Of a DNA stretch of 27,605 nucleotides, positions 15,374 to 26,106 are shown piece after piece. Numbering within the stretch: the first letter of the stretch is position 1; every line of letters starts with the position of its first letter. Made by a program: the position numbers and the translations under genes. The stretch is from contig JAMCTK010000006.1 in assembly GCA_023381035.1 (NCBI GenBank), forward strand, positions 1 through 27,605. Direction: 5' to 3'. The notes under the pieces were generated by a model that saw only the letters and a program-made list of their open reading frames with translations, was not told the DNA's origin and did no database searches. The DNA comes from Patescibacteria group bacterium (GTDB lineage: Bacteria; Patescibacteria; Microgenomatia; Levybacterales; UBA12049).

Positions 15374-15820
15374 GTGGAAATCCAAAATAAACTAGGAAAA
15401 GCAGTTGTATATGCTAGGGTGAGTTCTGACGGTTCACAAGATAGCAATATTTCTATCGAATTTCAAATTGAAACAGCATGTCAATATTGTCTGAGCAATA
15501 AAATAAATATTTTGGGAATATATATTGACCGTAACATATCAGGCGTAGAAGAAAACAGGTCACAATTCTTAAAAATGGTTCAGAGAATAAAAGATGAACC
15601 GCTAGATTACGTGATTGTCAGTGGGGCCGATAGAATAACTCGTAGCATGACGACTTTTTACTTGTTCAACCAAGTTTTAAAGGCTAAAAAAATAAAATTA
15701 ATATCTACAAGAACTTTTTTCTCTTCTCAGCCAGAATTGTCCGAGAATGTAATGCTCGCTAACTGTTTGAAAACAGTAAAGGCTTTTGATTCTCGTGTGA
15801 ACAAGAAGAAACATGATTAG
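15374..15820 (+). CDS. Serine recombinase, catalytic domain only
   Basis: A 148-residue protein covering just the resolvase/invertase catalytic domain. The nucleophile is S17 in YARVSSDG. The arginine/aspartate cluster is intact as D86-R87 and R90 in GADRITRS, and the C-terminal helix is cut near KAFDSRVNKKKHD. No helix-turn-helix or Recombinase/zinc-ribbon domain follows before the TAG stop. Either the DNA-binding part was lost, or the protein works as a partner or regulator of the large integrase downstream. The strong ribosome binding site argues it is still translated. It shares only the family core with the large integrase, so it is not a recent copy of it. Confidence 0.8.
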   Translation: MEIQNKLGKAVVYARVSSDGSQDSNISIEFQIETACQYCLSNKINILGIYIDRNISGVEENRSQFLKMVQRIKDEPLDYVIVSGADRITRSMTTFYLFNQVLKAKKIKLISTRTFFSSQPELSENVMLANCLKTVKAFDSRVNKKKHD

Positions 15821-15909
15821 TTATGAATATGATGAGTTCTAGAAATCATAACTAGCACATGGGTAGTTAACAGCATATTTCTCTTTTGGCAATTTGAAAC
15901 ATAGGCGGG

Positions 15910-15988
15910 GGGCATATTGAGACAAGAAAATATCTTGTTCAAATATGTCTTAACAGGCTGTAATAAAGGCATAATCTTGATATGCCCC
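15910..15988. repeat. Structured region with overlapping inverted repeats
   Basis: The 370-bp gap between the two recombinase genes (15821-16190) contains a hairpin at 15913-15947. It has 14 pairs with two single-base bulges, an ACAAGA/TCTTGT inner stem and a 5-nt loop. A competing outer pairing joins GGGGCATAT (15909-15917) to ATATGCCCC (15980-15988), extended by near-matching bases to 12 of 14. GGCATA/TATGCC (15968-15973 and 15981-15986) gives a third stem. It could be a recombinase site, a replication origin or a small RNA. Confidence 0.55.
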
Positions 15989-16011
15989 TCTCTAATAGAA
16001 ATGATGAGAAA

Positions 16012-16137
16012 ATGAAAATTTATTACAAAAATAATTTTATGAAAATGTTAAATCGTAGTGAAATTGGGAGGTTAATTTATAGTACGACATCTTGTAAAAA
16101 AGCTGTAATTTTAGACAATTTAAGTATAGAAGAATAA
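16012..16137 (+). CDS. Possible 41-residue small protein
   Basis: A short frame from ATG at 16012 to TAA at 16135 inside the recombinase intergenic gap. The product is basic in its first half (MKIYYKNNFMKML...) and has no recognised motif. There is no clear ribosome binding site. It may be chance, given the AT-rich composition. Confidence 0.25.
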   Translation: MKIYYKNNFMKMLNRSEIGRLIYSTTSCKKAVILDNLSIEE

Positions 16138-16190
16138 CGGTCAAAAAAGGTTAAGAACTGACCCTTATATTTAACAAATTTTTAGTAACT

Positions 16191-16445
16191 ATGACAGACA
16201 TTACAAACCAACTAGAAGAAAAACTTGATTTATTTGCTACCCACTTAGCTGAGCTGATGCTTTCTCAACTTGGTTATAGATTTATCCCAAACGTCTTCAT
16301 CTACCCCTATCGACTTTTCAGAGTGATAGTTGGTTTTGAAATCGAGTCAACAGACTATTCACCTTATTATAAGTTTGAGTCACTTAGTTTAGAGACAAGT
16401 GACGAATATTATCACTATGAACGATTCTGTATCAACGCCTACTAA
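16191..16445 (+). CDS. Small hypothetical protein before the integrase
   Basis: An 84-residue acidic, Tyr/Phe-rich protein with an N-terminal helix (ITNQLEEKLDLFATHLAELML). Its end overlaps the integrase gene start by 29-47 nt, depending on the integrase start, which suggests translational coupling. No family is recognised. Small proteins in this position are sometimes excision factors or regulators of integrases; here this is only a guess. No Shine-Dalgarno is visible. Confidence 0.45.
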   Translation: MTDITNQLEEKLDLFATHLAELMLSQLGYRFIPNVFIYPYRLFRVIVGFEIESTDYSPYYKFESLSLETSDEYYHYERFCINAY

Positions 16446-17937
16446 TGGTTTGAAAAAAGCGGTTATCTACACAAGAGTTAGTGACCCTGGTCAAGTTAAT
16501 GGTCTTTCTCTTGATGTTCAAAAAGAGCGGTGTGAGAAATGGGCAATCGATAATGGTTATACCGTCGTTGGTGTTTATACTGATGGAGGGAAAACAGGAA
16601 CTAAAACTGTAGGACGACAAGCCTTAGAGGAATTGCTTAATAAATGTGCTGATGAGCGAATTGATGTTGTTTTAGTAATTGATACTGACCGACTTGCTCG
16701 TAATGAAAAAGACCATTACATGCTTCGAGATATTCTTCGAAAGGCGGGAAGTCGTTTGGTTGCTATTAATCAACTTTCCATTGATGATTCACCCGAAGGA
16801 ATGCTTCTTGAGGGTTCTCTGGTCAATCTAAATGCTTTCTACAGTCGAATAATCGGTAGGAAGGTTAAGACAAGCCTTGAAAAAAAGTTTTGGGATGGTC
16901 ATTGGCCTGGTTGGGCTCCTCTGGGCTACATGAACGTCAATATCGGTACAGAAGACAAGCCCGAAAGAGTTGTAAAAGTTGACCCCGACAGAGGCTGCTT
17001 GATAACTTTGATGTTCAATCTTTTCTCAACTGGCAACTATACTGGCAAACGACTTGAGGACGAGATGTTTGAAAAGGGACTCCGAACAAAAACAGGAAAG
17101 CGAGTTTATCACAGTGCTATTTATGCCATTTTAAACAAACATTTTTATTATGGAGAAATGCATTTTAAGGGCATGGTCAATCCTCATGGAATGCATGAAC
17201 CATTGACCACTAGAGCCATTTTTAACGCCTGTCAGAGGGTTCTTGATATTCATAACCAGCATGCTTGCCGTCGAAGAAGATACCGCTGGCTTTATAACGG
17301 TCTCCTCTTTTGTGAAACTTGTGGCTCAAGAATGTACGCTGAGTTTCAGCACAAGAAACGCCATGCTTATTATCATTGCAACACCAGAAACCATTGCGTA
17401 GAGCCTTTTGTGGAACTGTATGACCTGAAAAAGAAAGTAGAAGAAGAATTTAGGAAAATTCAGCTTCCTAAATCCTTTGTTAATCGAGTGGTTAAGAAAG
17501 CCAACGAACTAGTAAATCAAACTAGCGGGAGTGTGGAAGAAGAAAAGAAAGGCATTGAAAATGCCATTATGCAACTGAAATCAAGAAAAAGTAAGTTACT
17601 CGAAGCCATGCTTGATGACACCATCGACAAAGATATTTATAAACGAAAAGATATTGACCTTGATATTCAAATACGGGCTTTAGAGGAAAAAATTCACGAT
17701 ATTGAGACCAATGCCAAGATTGATATTGATGCAGTCTCTAGAGTTATGGAAATGGCATCAAATATTTATCAGACCTACAAACAGTCAAACTTCGACGCCA
17801 AGAGACTTTATCTAAAATTGTTCTTTGAGAAATTCACCATGAAAGAAAGAAACATTGTTTATGTCGAACCGACGCCACTTTTTGCCTCATTACAAGAGGA
17901 AAGTGGTCGAGTATCGACGAACTGGCTCCGCGACTAG
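16417..17937 (+). CDS. Large serine recombinase (integrase)
   Basis: A 506-residue integrase from the ATG at 16417; a GTG at 16399 would add six residues and neither start has a Shine-Dalgarno. Domains: resolvase catalytic domain with nucleophile S22 in YTRVSDPGQ and DTDRLARN (about 89-96); Recombinase domain (about 165-270, with GHWPGWAPLGYMN); zinc ribbon with FCETCG and YYHCNTRNHC (about 290-330); and a coiled coil (about 360-440). It catalyses site-specific insertion of the element through a Ser-DNA intermediate. Its last five codons, including the TAG stop, lie in the tRNA-Asn 3' end, so the gene borrows its terminus from the target. This orients the element to the left of the tRNA. Confidence 0.93.
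   Translation: MNDSVSTPTNGLKKAVIYTRVSDPGQVNGLSLDVQKERCEKWAIDNGYTVVGVYTDGGKTGTKTVGRQALEELLNKCADERIDVVLVIDTDRLARNEKDHYMLRDILRKAGSRLVAINQLSIDDSPEGMLLEGSLVNLNAFYSRIIGRKVKTSLEKKFWDGHWPGWAPLGYMNVNIGTEDKPERVVKVDPDRGCLITLMFNLFSTGNYTGKRLEDEMFEKGLRTKTGKRVYHSAIYAILNKHFYYGEMHFKGMVNPHGMHEPLTTRAIFNACQRVLDIHNQHACRRRRYRWLYNGLLFCETCGSRMYAEFQHKKRHAYYHCNTRNHCVEPFVELYDLKKKVEEEFRKIQLPKSFVNRVVKKANELVNQTSGSVEEEKKGIENAIMQLKSRKSKLLEAMLDDTIDKDIYKRKDIDLDIQIRALEEKIHDIETNAKIDIDAVSRVMEMASNIYQTYKQSNFDAKRLYLKLFFEKFTMKERNIVYVEPTPLFASLQEESGRVSTNWLRD
17923..17937. other. Inferred attachment-site core at tRNA-Asn 3' end
   Basis: The integrase frame reads through the complement of CCA, the discriminator base and the acceptor stem of the tRNA and stops in its T-arm. 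Such overlap is what insertion into a tRNA 3' end leaves behind. By eye no second copy of TGGCTCCGCGACTAG occurs in 1-17922, so the partner site must be outside the window or too short to see. Confidence 0.45.
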
Positions 17938-17997
17938 GATTCGAACCTAGAACCTTGAAGTTAACAGCTTCCTGCTCTACCGTTGAGCTATCGCGGA
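17923..17997 (-). tRNA. tRNA-Asn (anticodon GTT)
   Basis: A 75-nt cloverleaf including an encoded CCA end. The acceptor stem TCCGCGA/TCGCGGA is perfect; the D stem GCTC/GAGC has a short AACGGTA loop. The anticodon loop is CTGTTAA, giving GTT for asparagine, with a G-A mismatch at the outermost pair of the anticodon stem. The T arm is CTAGG-TTCGAAT-CCTAG. It is complete, so the element's insertion did not damage it. Confidence 0.93.
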
Positions 17998-18104
17998 ATG
18001 TATGTGAATTTTATCATGCTGAATTAATAAATTCCAGCCTTATAAAGCAATTTGCTTTTGTTTATTAAAATGTTTAATCTTAAATAAGAACCTTTTGTCA
18101 GCGG

Positions 18105-18115
18105 AAGGAGGTGAT
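18105..18115 (+). promoter_or_regulatory. Extended Shine-Dalgarno deciding the start at 18120
   Basis: AAGGAGGTGAT is an 11-nt perfect complement of the usual 16S rRNA 3' end. The GGAGG core lies 8 nt before the ATG at 18120, which rules out the upstream in-frame GTG at 18111 that falls inside the site itself. Confidence 0.8.
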
Positions 18116-18119
18116 TGAG

Positions 18120-18380
18120 ATGTTTGATAAAAATAAAACAGGTATTGCCTTTGGAGCCTTCGCAGCGCTTTGGCATTTACTTTGGTCTGTTTTAGTTGTC
18201 GCCGGAGTAGCACAATCCTGGACTGATTTTGTGTTTTCAATCCATTTTCTTAACAACCCATTCGTAGTCAGTGCTTTTAATGTCACCACAGCATTAATTT
18301 TAATAGTTATCACAGCAGTCTTGGGGTACATTTTTGGCTGGGTATTTGCATATATCTGGAATTGGTCACATAAAAAATAA
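18120..18380 (+). CDS. Small two-span membrane protein, unknown function
   Basis: An 86-residue protein with two hydrophobic stretches, about residues 7-30 and 48-78, joined by a loop with aromatic residues (WTDFVFSIHF). It ends in a positive tail (WSHKK). The first span holds the FAALWHLLWS pattern with Trp and His. Similar short two-helix proteins are common in candidate-phylum genomes and carry only DUF names; I cannot name the family with confidence. It is the only gene in the core region with an extended ribosome binding site, suggesting high expression. It lies between the tRNA and convergent truB. Confidence 0.75.
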   Translation: MFDKNKTGIAFGAFAALWHLLWSVLVVAGVAQSWTDFVFSIHFLNNPFVVSAFNVTTALILIVITAVLGYIFGWVFAYIWNWSHKK

Positions 18381-18390
18381 GTTTAAAAAT

Positions 18391-19140
18391 TTATAATTTA
18401 TAGTTGCCTACTTGTGTCCTTTTAATGGAAAAAGCAATTGCTCCAACTTTCAAATCTTTACCGATTGAATTTGCGATCGAGCGAATATAGGTGCCGGACG
18501 AACACTCTATTCTAAATTTTAGAATTGGAAATTCCAACTTCTCCTCTTTTAGTTTTTTATCCCACAGCTCTAGGATTTCTTTTTGCCTGAATTCTCCTTT
18601 AGCTTTTTCTATTTTTTCATGAAAGACCTTTAAAATTTCTTTTGAGTTTATTTTTGATAAATTAATAAATTCTAAGTATTTAATAAAGATTCTCTTGCTC
18701 GGTATTTTTATTTCATTCAACTTATTTTCTCGAGCCCACCAAAACAGAGGTTTTCCATTAACTCGGGGTGAAGAATAAGGAGGATATTCTTGTAAGATTT
18801 TTCCTTTATATTTTTCTAAAATACTTTCAATTTCAAATTTTCTCAACTGCGGAATTTTAGAAAGATTTAATTTAGTAATTTTCCCCATAATGTCGAAAGT
18901 GTCTGTGGAAATTCCAAGCAATATTTCGAATTCATAAATCTTGGAAAGTTTTTCATACTCTTTTCTTTTCTTACATTCTTCCCCAACCAATACTAGAAGT
19001 AATCCTTCTGCCATTGGATCAAGTCTTCCGGCATATCCCAACTTCTGATCTTGATACTCTGGGTTCTCTTTTTGGAATTGTTGAATTGTTTCAAGAGGGG
19101 TTTTGCTTATTGGTTTATAAAGTTCTAAAACTTTTTTCAT
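18391..19140 (-). CDS. truB: tRNA pseudouridine synthase B
   Basis: A 249-residue enzyme converting U55 in the T-loop of tRNAs to pseudouridine. The catalytic aspartate is D41 in YAGRLDPMAEGLL, and the late family motif ECSSGTYIRSIANSIG is present near 222-238. It is shorter than the usual 290-310 residues and lacks the C-terminal PUA domain; the sequence ends soon after the KVGAIAFSIKRTQVG motif. The start ATG shares one base with the rpoD stop (TAATG), so the two are coupled. Downstream it converges with the small membrane protein gene, 10 bp apart. Confidence 0.9.
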   Translation of the reverse strand: MKKVLELYKPISKTPLETIQQFQKENPEYQDQKLGYAGRLDPMAEGLLLVLVGEECKKRKEYEKLSKIYEFEILLGISTDTFDIMGKITKLNLSKIPQLRKFEIESILEKYKGKILQEYPPYSSPRVNGKPLFWWARENKLNEIKIPSKRIFIKYLEFINLSKINSKEILKVFHEKIEKAKGEFRQKEILELWDKKLKEEKLEFPILKFRIECSSGTYIRSIANSIGKDLKVGAIAFSIKRTQVGNYKL

Positions 19141-20222
19141 TAACCAAGATAGTCTTTGAGTTTGTTTCCGCGGGAGGGATGACGAAGTTTTCGAAGAGCT
19201 TTTGCTTCAATTTGTCTAATTCTTTCTCTTGTTACCGCAAACATTTTTCCAACCTCTTCCAATGTTTTTGGTCTACCATCCTTAAGACCGAATCTCTCTT
19301 CCAATACTCTTTTTTCTCTATCAGAAAGTGTTGATAATACTTGCTCTACTTGTTCCTTTAATAACTCTCTAGACGCCGTATCAAAAAGGGTTGGTGCAGT
19401 TGAATCATGAATAAAGTCTCCCAATCTTGAGTCTTCTTCATCTCCAACTGGAGATTCTAGACTAGCTGGTTCTTGAGAGATTTTAATAATTTCAAGGGCT
19501 TTTTCAGGATCAATTCCCAAAGTTTTTGCAACTTCTTCAGGAGTTGGTTCTCTTCCTAATTCCTGCATTAATTTTCGGGAAGACCTTAAAAACCTGTTAA
19601 TGTTTTCGACCATATGAACAGGAATTCTGATTGTTCTTGCCTGATCGGCAATTGCACGAGTAATTGATTGCCTTATCCACCAAGTAGCATAAGTTGAAAA
19701 CTTATAGCCTCTTCTCCAGTCATATTTTTCTACAGCTCTAATTAATCCCTGATTTCCTTCTTGAATTAAATCCAAAAGAGTTAATCCTCTTCCAACATAT
19801 TTCTTTGCAATTGAAACAACTAAACGTAGATTTGAATTAACTAAAATTCTTTTTGCTTCCTCATCGTTTTTCTCAACTCTTTTTGCAAGAGCAATTTCCT
19901 GATCAAAAGTTAAAAGGGGAATTCTTCCAATCTCTTTAAGATACATTCTTACAGGGTCGGAGACTGTTCCTTCTGTTAGAACAGTAAGTGCTTCCAGTTC
20001 TTTCTCTAAATCTTCAATTGGTTTTTCGTTATCTTGATCTGCTGCAACCGATTCAAAAACATCGATTTCGCTAGTTAGTAACTTATCATAAAGTAGATCT
20101 AGATCCTCAATGTGTTCTTCCGGCTTTGGGAACAACGATAAAATTTCTTCTTGTGTTATGTATCCTCTTTTTTTTGCAGAATGAACAATGTCTAGAATCA
20201 AATTGGGTTTCTTGCTTGCCAT
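19140..20222 (-). CDS. rpoD: RNA polymerase primary sigma factor
   Basis: A 360-residue sigma-70 from the ATG at 20222; the upstream in-frame GTG at 20240 would add six residues (AGIFSM-type) and lacks a better ribosome site. Region 1.2 is [17 protein letters not shown]; region 2 holds [29 protein letters not shown] and [14 protein letters not shown]; region 3 has [15 protein letters not shown]; region 4.2 is [21 protein letters not shown]. Region 1.1 is short and the non-conserved insert is missing, as in Gram-positive SigA. It lies between dnaG and truB, part of the classical dnaG-rpoD macromolecular synthesis arrangement. Confidence 0.96.
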   Translation of the reverse strand: MASKKPNLILDIVHSAKKRGYITQEEILSLFPKPEEHIEDLDLLYDKLLTSEIDVFESVAADQDNEKPIEDLEKELEALTVLTEGTVSDPVRMYLKEIGRIPLLTFDQEIALAKRVEKNDEEAKRILVNSNLRLVVSIAKKYVGRGLTLLDLIQEGNQGLIRAVEKYDWRRGYKFSTYATWWIRQSITRAIADQARTIRIPVHMVENINRFLRSSRKLMQELGREPTPEEVAKTLGIDPEKALEIIKISQEPASLESPVGDEEDSRLGDFIHDSTAPTLFDTASRELLKEQVEQVLSTLSDREKRVLEERFGLKDGRPKTLEEVGKMFAVTRERIRQIEAKALRKLRHPSRGNKLKDYLG

Positions 20223-20271
20223 AGAAAAAATACCTGCCACCTTCTATTTTAACATAGAAGAGCAATTTAGC

Positions 20272-22041
20272 CTAGAGTTGGAATGTTTTTAACAAAGATG
20301 TTAATCTTGTAAACTCTGTTCTAAGTTTTTCCGTTTCTTTTTCGTTTTCTTCTTTTTCTTTTTCTCTAATTTTCTGGGTAATATTTTTTATCTCATCCCT
20401 TATGTAAATATTTAGTAGCTCCATAGAAACTTTTTTTATCTCATCTGTGTATTTATTCTTGTTGCTGAACTTAGGTAGGGGTAATAAGTAACATGTGTCA
20501 AAAGCAGAAGTTAATTCTTTTGGCAAGTTTTTAGCAAAAAGTTTTACGTCAATTGAGCTATTTTTTTGTAAGTATTCTTTAATGTAAGACAATATTTTTT
20601 CGTATGCTGAAAATTCAAATCTATATTCTCCAAGATCATCCAAATAAGTTTTGAAATTATTTTTTAAATAATCGTCCTGCAAAATTAATGAAATTAAATA
20701 CTCTTCCATTGCTTGTCTTCTGGATCTCTTGTCTTTTTTCTGAAAAACCACACTATCTGTTTCCCTACCTGTTTTAATTTTCTCTATTTCTTTTTCCAAG
20801 CTTTCGTAAGAAATATCAATCTTGCCACTCAGTAATTTTAAATAATGCTCTTTTACAACTTCGTTGTCGATTTGAGCAAAAAACGGTAATAGATCTTCAG
20901 AAATTTTTCTTTTAGAAAGAGCATCTTTGCCAGTATTGTTTTCCAGCGCCCTATCAACTAAAAAATCATAAACTCCGATATTGTTTTTAATTGCTTTTTT
21001 GAATTCTCCCGCATCATTTTTTATTGCCTCATCAGGATCTTTGCCGTTTGGGATAACAACGGTAGTAACCATATTTCTTTTTTCTAAAATAGCAAGACTT
21101 CTTTTAATTGCCTCAAAGCCGGCGTTATCTTTATCCAAACAAAGAGTAACTTTTGGGGTAAAACGAGATAAAAGCGCAACTTGACTATCAGTTAAAGCAG
21201 TCCCTTTTACGGCAACTACGTTTTTTATACCTTCTTTAAAAAGAGATATGGCGTCAAATTCTCCTTCTACTAAAATTGCCTGTTCTTGTTTTTTAATCTC
21301 GTCCTTTGCGCTGTCCAAACCAAAAAACAAACTTCCCTTATGGTAAACCGTAGTATCTTTTGTATTAATGTATTTTGGTCCGTCACTAGTCTCTTCTAAA
21401 ACTCTTCCGGAAAACCCAACAATATTTCCTCTATGATCTGTTAAAGGAAAAATTATTCTTCCTCTAAAGAAATCAAAAACTCTTCCGCTTCGCTCAAAAG
21501 AAAGCCCCGCTTCGTAAAGATCGTTCTTTTGATAATTTTTTTTGGTCATAAGATAATTAACAAGGGCATTGCCCGAATTTGGAGAAAAACCAATCTGATA
21601 AGTTTTAATAAGCGTTGGGGTTATCTCTCTTTTTTTAGTTAAATATTCAAGTGCTCTTTTTCCAGCAGGATGGGAAGTTAAAACGTAGTTATAAAATCTT
21701 GCTGCCAATTTATTTAGCGTATAAATTTTTTCTTTTTCTGAATGACCGGTTTGAGTAAAAGTACTTTTTAATTCGATTCCTGCTCTTTGAGCTAAAGTTC
21801 TTAAAGCTTCCGGAAATTCCATGTGCTCATACTCCATTAAGAAAGAAAAGCAATCTCCTCCTTTTTGACAACCAAAACAATGCCATATTTGTCTTTCGGG
21901 AGAAACAATAAAAGAAGCACTTTTCTCGTTATGGAAAGGACAGTTTGCCTTAAAATTACGACCTGCTTTTTTTAGAGAAATAAATTCCGAGACAAAGGAA
22001 ACAATATCAATCTTTTCTCGAACCTGACTAACCTCGTCCAT
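20272..22041 (-). CDS. dnaG: DNA primase
   Basis: A 589-residue primase making RNA primers at the replication fork. The CHC2 zinc site is C34, H37, C55 and C58. The TOPRIM core holds LVEGEFDAISL and the acidic LCLDKDNAG. The C-terminal helicase-binding part (about 440-589) is Lys/Glu-rich and poorly conserved. The ATG at 22041 is preferred over an in-frame GTG at 22059 because a -10 box (22055-22050) sits between them. On that reading the transcript has almost no leader. rpoD follows 49 nt downstream. Confidence 0.95.
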   Translation of the reverse strand: MDEVSQVREKIDIVSFVSEFISLKKAGRNFKANCPFHNEKSASFIVSPERQIWHCFGCQKGGDCFSFLMEYEHMEFPEALRTLAQRAGIELKSTFTQTGHSEKEKIYTLNKLAARFYNYVLTSHPAGKRALEYLTKKREITPTLIKTYQIGFSPNSGNALVNYLMTKKNYQKNDLYEAGLSFERSGRVFDFFRGRIIFPLTDHRGNIVGFSGRVLEETSDGPKYINTKDTTVYHKGSLFFGLDSAKDEIKKQEQAILVEGEFDAISLFKEGIKNVVAVKGTALTDSQVALLSRFTPKVTLCLDKDNAGFEAIKRSLAILEKRNMVTTVVIPNGKDPDEAIKNDAGEFKKAIKNNIGVYDFLVDRALENNTGKDALSKRKISEDLLPFFAQIDNEVVKEHYLKLLSGKIDISYESLEKEIEKIKTGRETDSVVFQKKDKRSRRQAMEEYLISLILQDDYLKNNFKTYLDDLGEYRFEFSAYEKILSYIKEYLQKNSSIDVKLFAKNLPKELTSAFDTCYLLPLPKFSNKNKYTDEIKKVSMELLNIYIRDEIKNITQKIREKEKEENEKETEKLRTEFTRLTSLLKTFQL

Positions 22042-22049
22042 GTGCGCAT

Positions 22050-22077
22050 ATTGTACCACTTATTTCTTACCCGACAA
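22050..22077 (-). promoter_or_regulatory. Candidate dnaG promoter
   Basis: TTGTCG (22077-22072) and TACAAT (22055-22050) are 16 bp apart on the minus strand. The expected transcript start is at or within a few bases of the dnaG ATG at 22041, giving a leaderless or near-leaderless mRNA. Confidence 0.4.
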
Positions 22078-22111
22078 ACACATATTGCTTTTTAATCCTC
22101 TCTTCAAGTAA

Positions 22112-24131
<2,020 letters not shown>

Positions 24132-24139
24132 TAAGCACT

Positions 24140-25540
24140 ATGACAAAACTAAATTTTGATACTTACCTTTCCCCTTTTTCCTGGCGTTATGGAACAGATG
24201 AGATGCGTCAGATATGGTCGGAAGTAAACAGGAGAAAAACTTGGCGTAAAGTTTGGGTCGAACTTGCCAAAGCACAAAACAAAGCAGGACTAGTTTCCAA
24301 AGAAGAGCTTAAAGATATTATTTCCCATCAAAACAATATCGACATTGAAAGAGCCCATGAAATAGAAAAAGAAATTTATCACGATGTCATGGCAGAAATA
24401 AAAACATATTCCGAACAATGCAAAATTGGTGGCGGAAAAATACATCTTGGAGCAACTTCCACCGACATCATTGATAACGCGGAGATTTTTCAAATTAAAC
24501 AAGCAATTAACTTAACTAAAAAAAATCTTAAAGAACTATTGAAAAACTTTTCGGTACAAATTAAAAAATATCAAAATACTGTTTGTATGGGGTACACCCA
24601 TCTTCAACCGGCAGAACCAACTACAATTGGTTATCGTTTAGCTTTATACGCTCAAGATCTTTTATGGGATTTGGAGTTTTTGGAAAAAATTGAACCTTTC
24701 ATAAAAGGCAAAGGAATTAAGGGAGCAGTCGGCACTGCTGCCAGCTATGAAAACTTATTAGGAGACAAAAAGATTGATGCATTTTTTCTCGAAAACGAAA
24801 TTATGAAAGGCTTAGACTTAGATCCGGTTGACGTATCAGGACAAACATATCCGAGAAAAATTGATTTAATTGTAATGGAAGCTCTGGCTAATATCGCTGC
24901 CTCTCTTCATAAATTTAATTTTGATTTAAGAATTATGCAGTCGCCAAATTTTGGCGAATGGTCTGAGCCAAGAAGCGCAAAAAGAGTCGGCTCTTCTGCA
25001 ATGCCTTTTAAGAAAAATCCCGATAAAGCAGAAAAGGTTTGTTCAATATGTCGACTTGTTGAATCATATTTAAATACTGCATGGTCTAATCCGGCAATGA
25101 GTCTCTTAGAGAGAACTCTTGATGACTCGGCAAATAGAAGAACTTTTTTACCTGAAGGTTTTCTTGCAATCGACGAATGTATTAAAACAACCAATGCAAT
25201 AATTAAAGACTTTGTGGTTTTTGAAAAAGTAGTTGCTGTAAACTTACAAAAATACGGAATTTTTTCCTGCACGGAAAGTCTGATGATGGACCTAGTTAAA
25301 AAAGGAGCAAATCGTCAGGAAATGCACGAAGTAATTAGAGAAAATTCAATGACTGCTTGGGAAAATGTTTCCCAAGGAAAAGAAAACAATCTAATAGAAT
25401 TATTAGGAAAAGATAAAAGGATCATTAAATTTATTTCTGCTGAAAAAGTAAAAAACTATTTTGATCCAAGTAAACATATCGGCAATGCTAAAGAAAGAAC
25501 AAAAAGGTTTCTGGAAAAACTAAGCAAAGCTGCCTCTTAA
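24140..25540 (+). CDS. purB: Adenylosuccinate lyase
   Basis: A 466-residue member of the fumarase/aspartase superfamily. It splits SAICAR and adenylosuccinate, both with fumarate release, so it serves two steps of purine synthesis. HLGATSTDI (102-110), GYTHLQPAEPTT (151-162, H154) and the flexible signature loop SSAMPFKKNP (285-294) are present. The loop reads FKK where YKR is more usual, a conservative change. It follows the HAD gene by 8 nt. Confidence 0.95.
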   Translation: MTKLNFDTYLSPFSWRYGTDEMRQIWSEVNRRKTWRKVWVELAKAQNKAGLVSKEELKDIISHQNNIDIERAHEIEKEIYHDVMAEIKTYSEQCKIGGGKIHLGATSTDIIDNAEIFQIKQAINLTKKNLKELLKNFSVQIKKYQNTVCMGYTHLQPAEPTTIGYRLALYAQDLLWDLEFLEKIEPFIKGKGIKGAVGTAASYENLLGDKKIDAFFLENEIMKGLDLDPVDVSGQTYPRKIDLIVMEALANIAASLHKFNFDLRIMQSPNFGEWSEPRSAKRVGSSAMPFKKNPDKAEKVCSICRLVESYLNTAWSNPAMSLLERTLDDSANRRTFLPEGFLAIDECIKTTNAIIKDFVVFEKVVAVNLQKYGIFSCTESLMMDLVKKGANRQEMHEVIRENSMTAWENVSQGKENNLIELLGKDKRIIKFISAEKVKNYFDPSKHIGNAKERTKRFLEKLSKAAS

Positions 25541-25583
25541 TTTACGTCTTGCATTAAAATAAAAAAAGTTGTAAAAAAGCTTA

Positions 25584-26102
25584 ATGAGTAAACCTATTAT
25601 TGCAATTATTTTAGGTTCCGATTCTGATCTGCCCGTAGTTTCTGAATCTCTTAAAATACTTGAGGAGTTTAATGTTTCTTACGAAATAATTATCTCTTCT
25701 GCTCACCGCTCTCCAGAATTTACTGTCAAAAATGTTGAAAAATATCACAAGACAGGAGTTAAAGTCATTATTGCCGCAGCAGGACTTGCCGCACATTTGG
25801 CAGGAGTTATCGCCGCACACTTCCCGCTTCCCGTAATAGGAATTCCTCTAAAAGGAGGAGCTTTGGCAGGAGTTGATTCTCTTTATTCCACCGTGCAAAT
25901 GCCACCGGGAATTCCCGTTGCTACGGTTGGAATCGACGCCGCAAAAAACGCAGCTCTTTTGGCAATTCAAATATTAGCAGTCAGTGATAAAAAATTGGAA
26001 AAGAAAATGATTGAATATAAAAAAGGCTTAAGCGACGGTGTGGAAAAAAAGACAACTAAAATTAAAAAAATAGGCTGGAAAAAATATTTAGAGTCTAAAT
26101 AA
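25584..26102 (+). CDS. purE: N5-CAIR mutase, class I PurE
   Basis: A 172-residue enzyme. GSDSDLPV (11-18), SAHRSP (39-44), AGLAAHLAGVIAAH and the GVDSLYSTVQMPPGIPVATV block match class I PurE, which converts N5-CAIR to CAIR and depends on PurK. Class II (AIR carboxylase) residues are absent. No purK lies in the window. Separated from purB by 43 bp and from purC by 4 bp. Confidence 0.94.
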   Translation: MSKPIIAIILGSDSDLPVVSESLKILEEFNVSYEIIISSAHRSPEFTVKNVEKYHKTGVKVIIAAAGLAAHLAGVIAAHFPLPVIGIPLKGGALAGVDSLYSTVQMPPGIPVATVGIDAAKNAALLAIQILAVSDKKLEKKMIEYKKGLSDGVEKKTTKIKKIGWKKYLESK

Positions 26103-26106
26103 AAAT

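Noticed and set aside
1..17922. Left copy of the tRNA-Asn 3' end (attachment site)
   Set aside because: Only short partial matches such as TGGCTCCG near 2643 were seen; none extends far enough to be a repeat.
25584..26102. Class II PurE (AIR carboxylase), which would remove the need for PurK
   Set aside because: The AGxAAHLxGxIAAH and GVDSLYSxVQMP blocks are of class I type.
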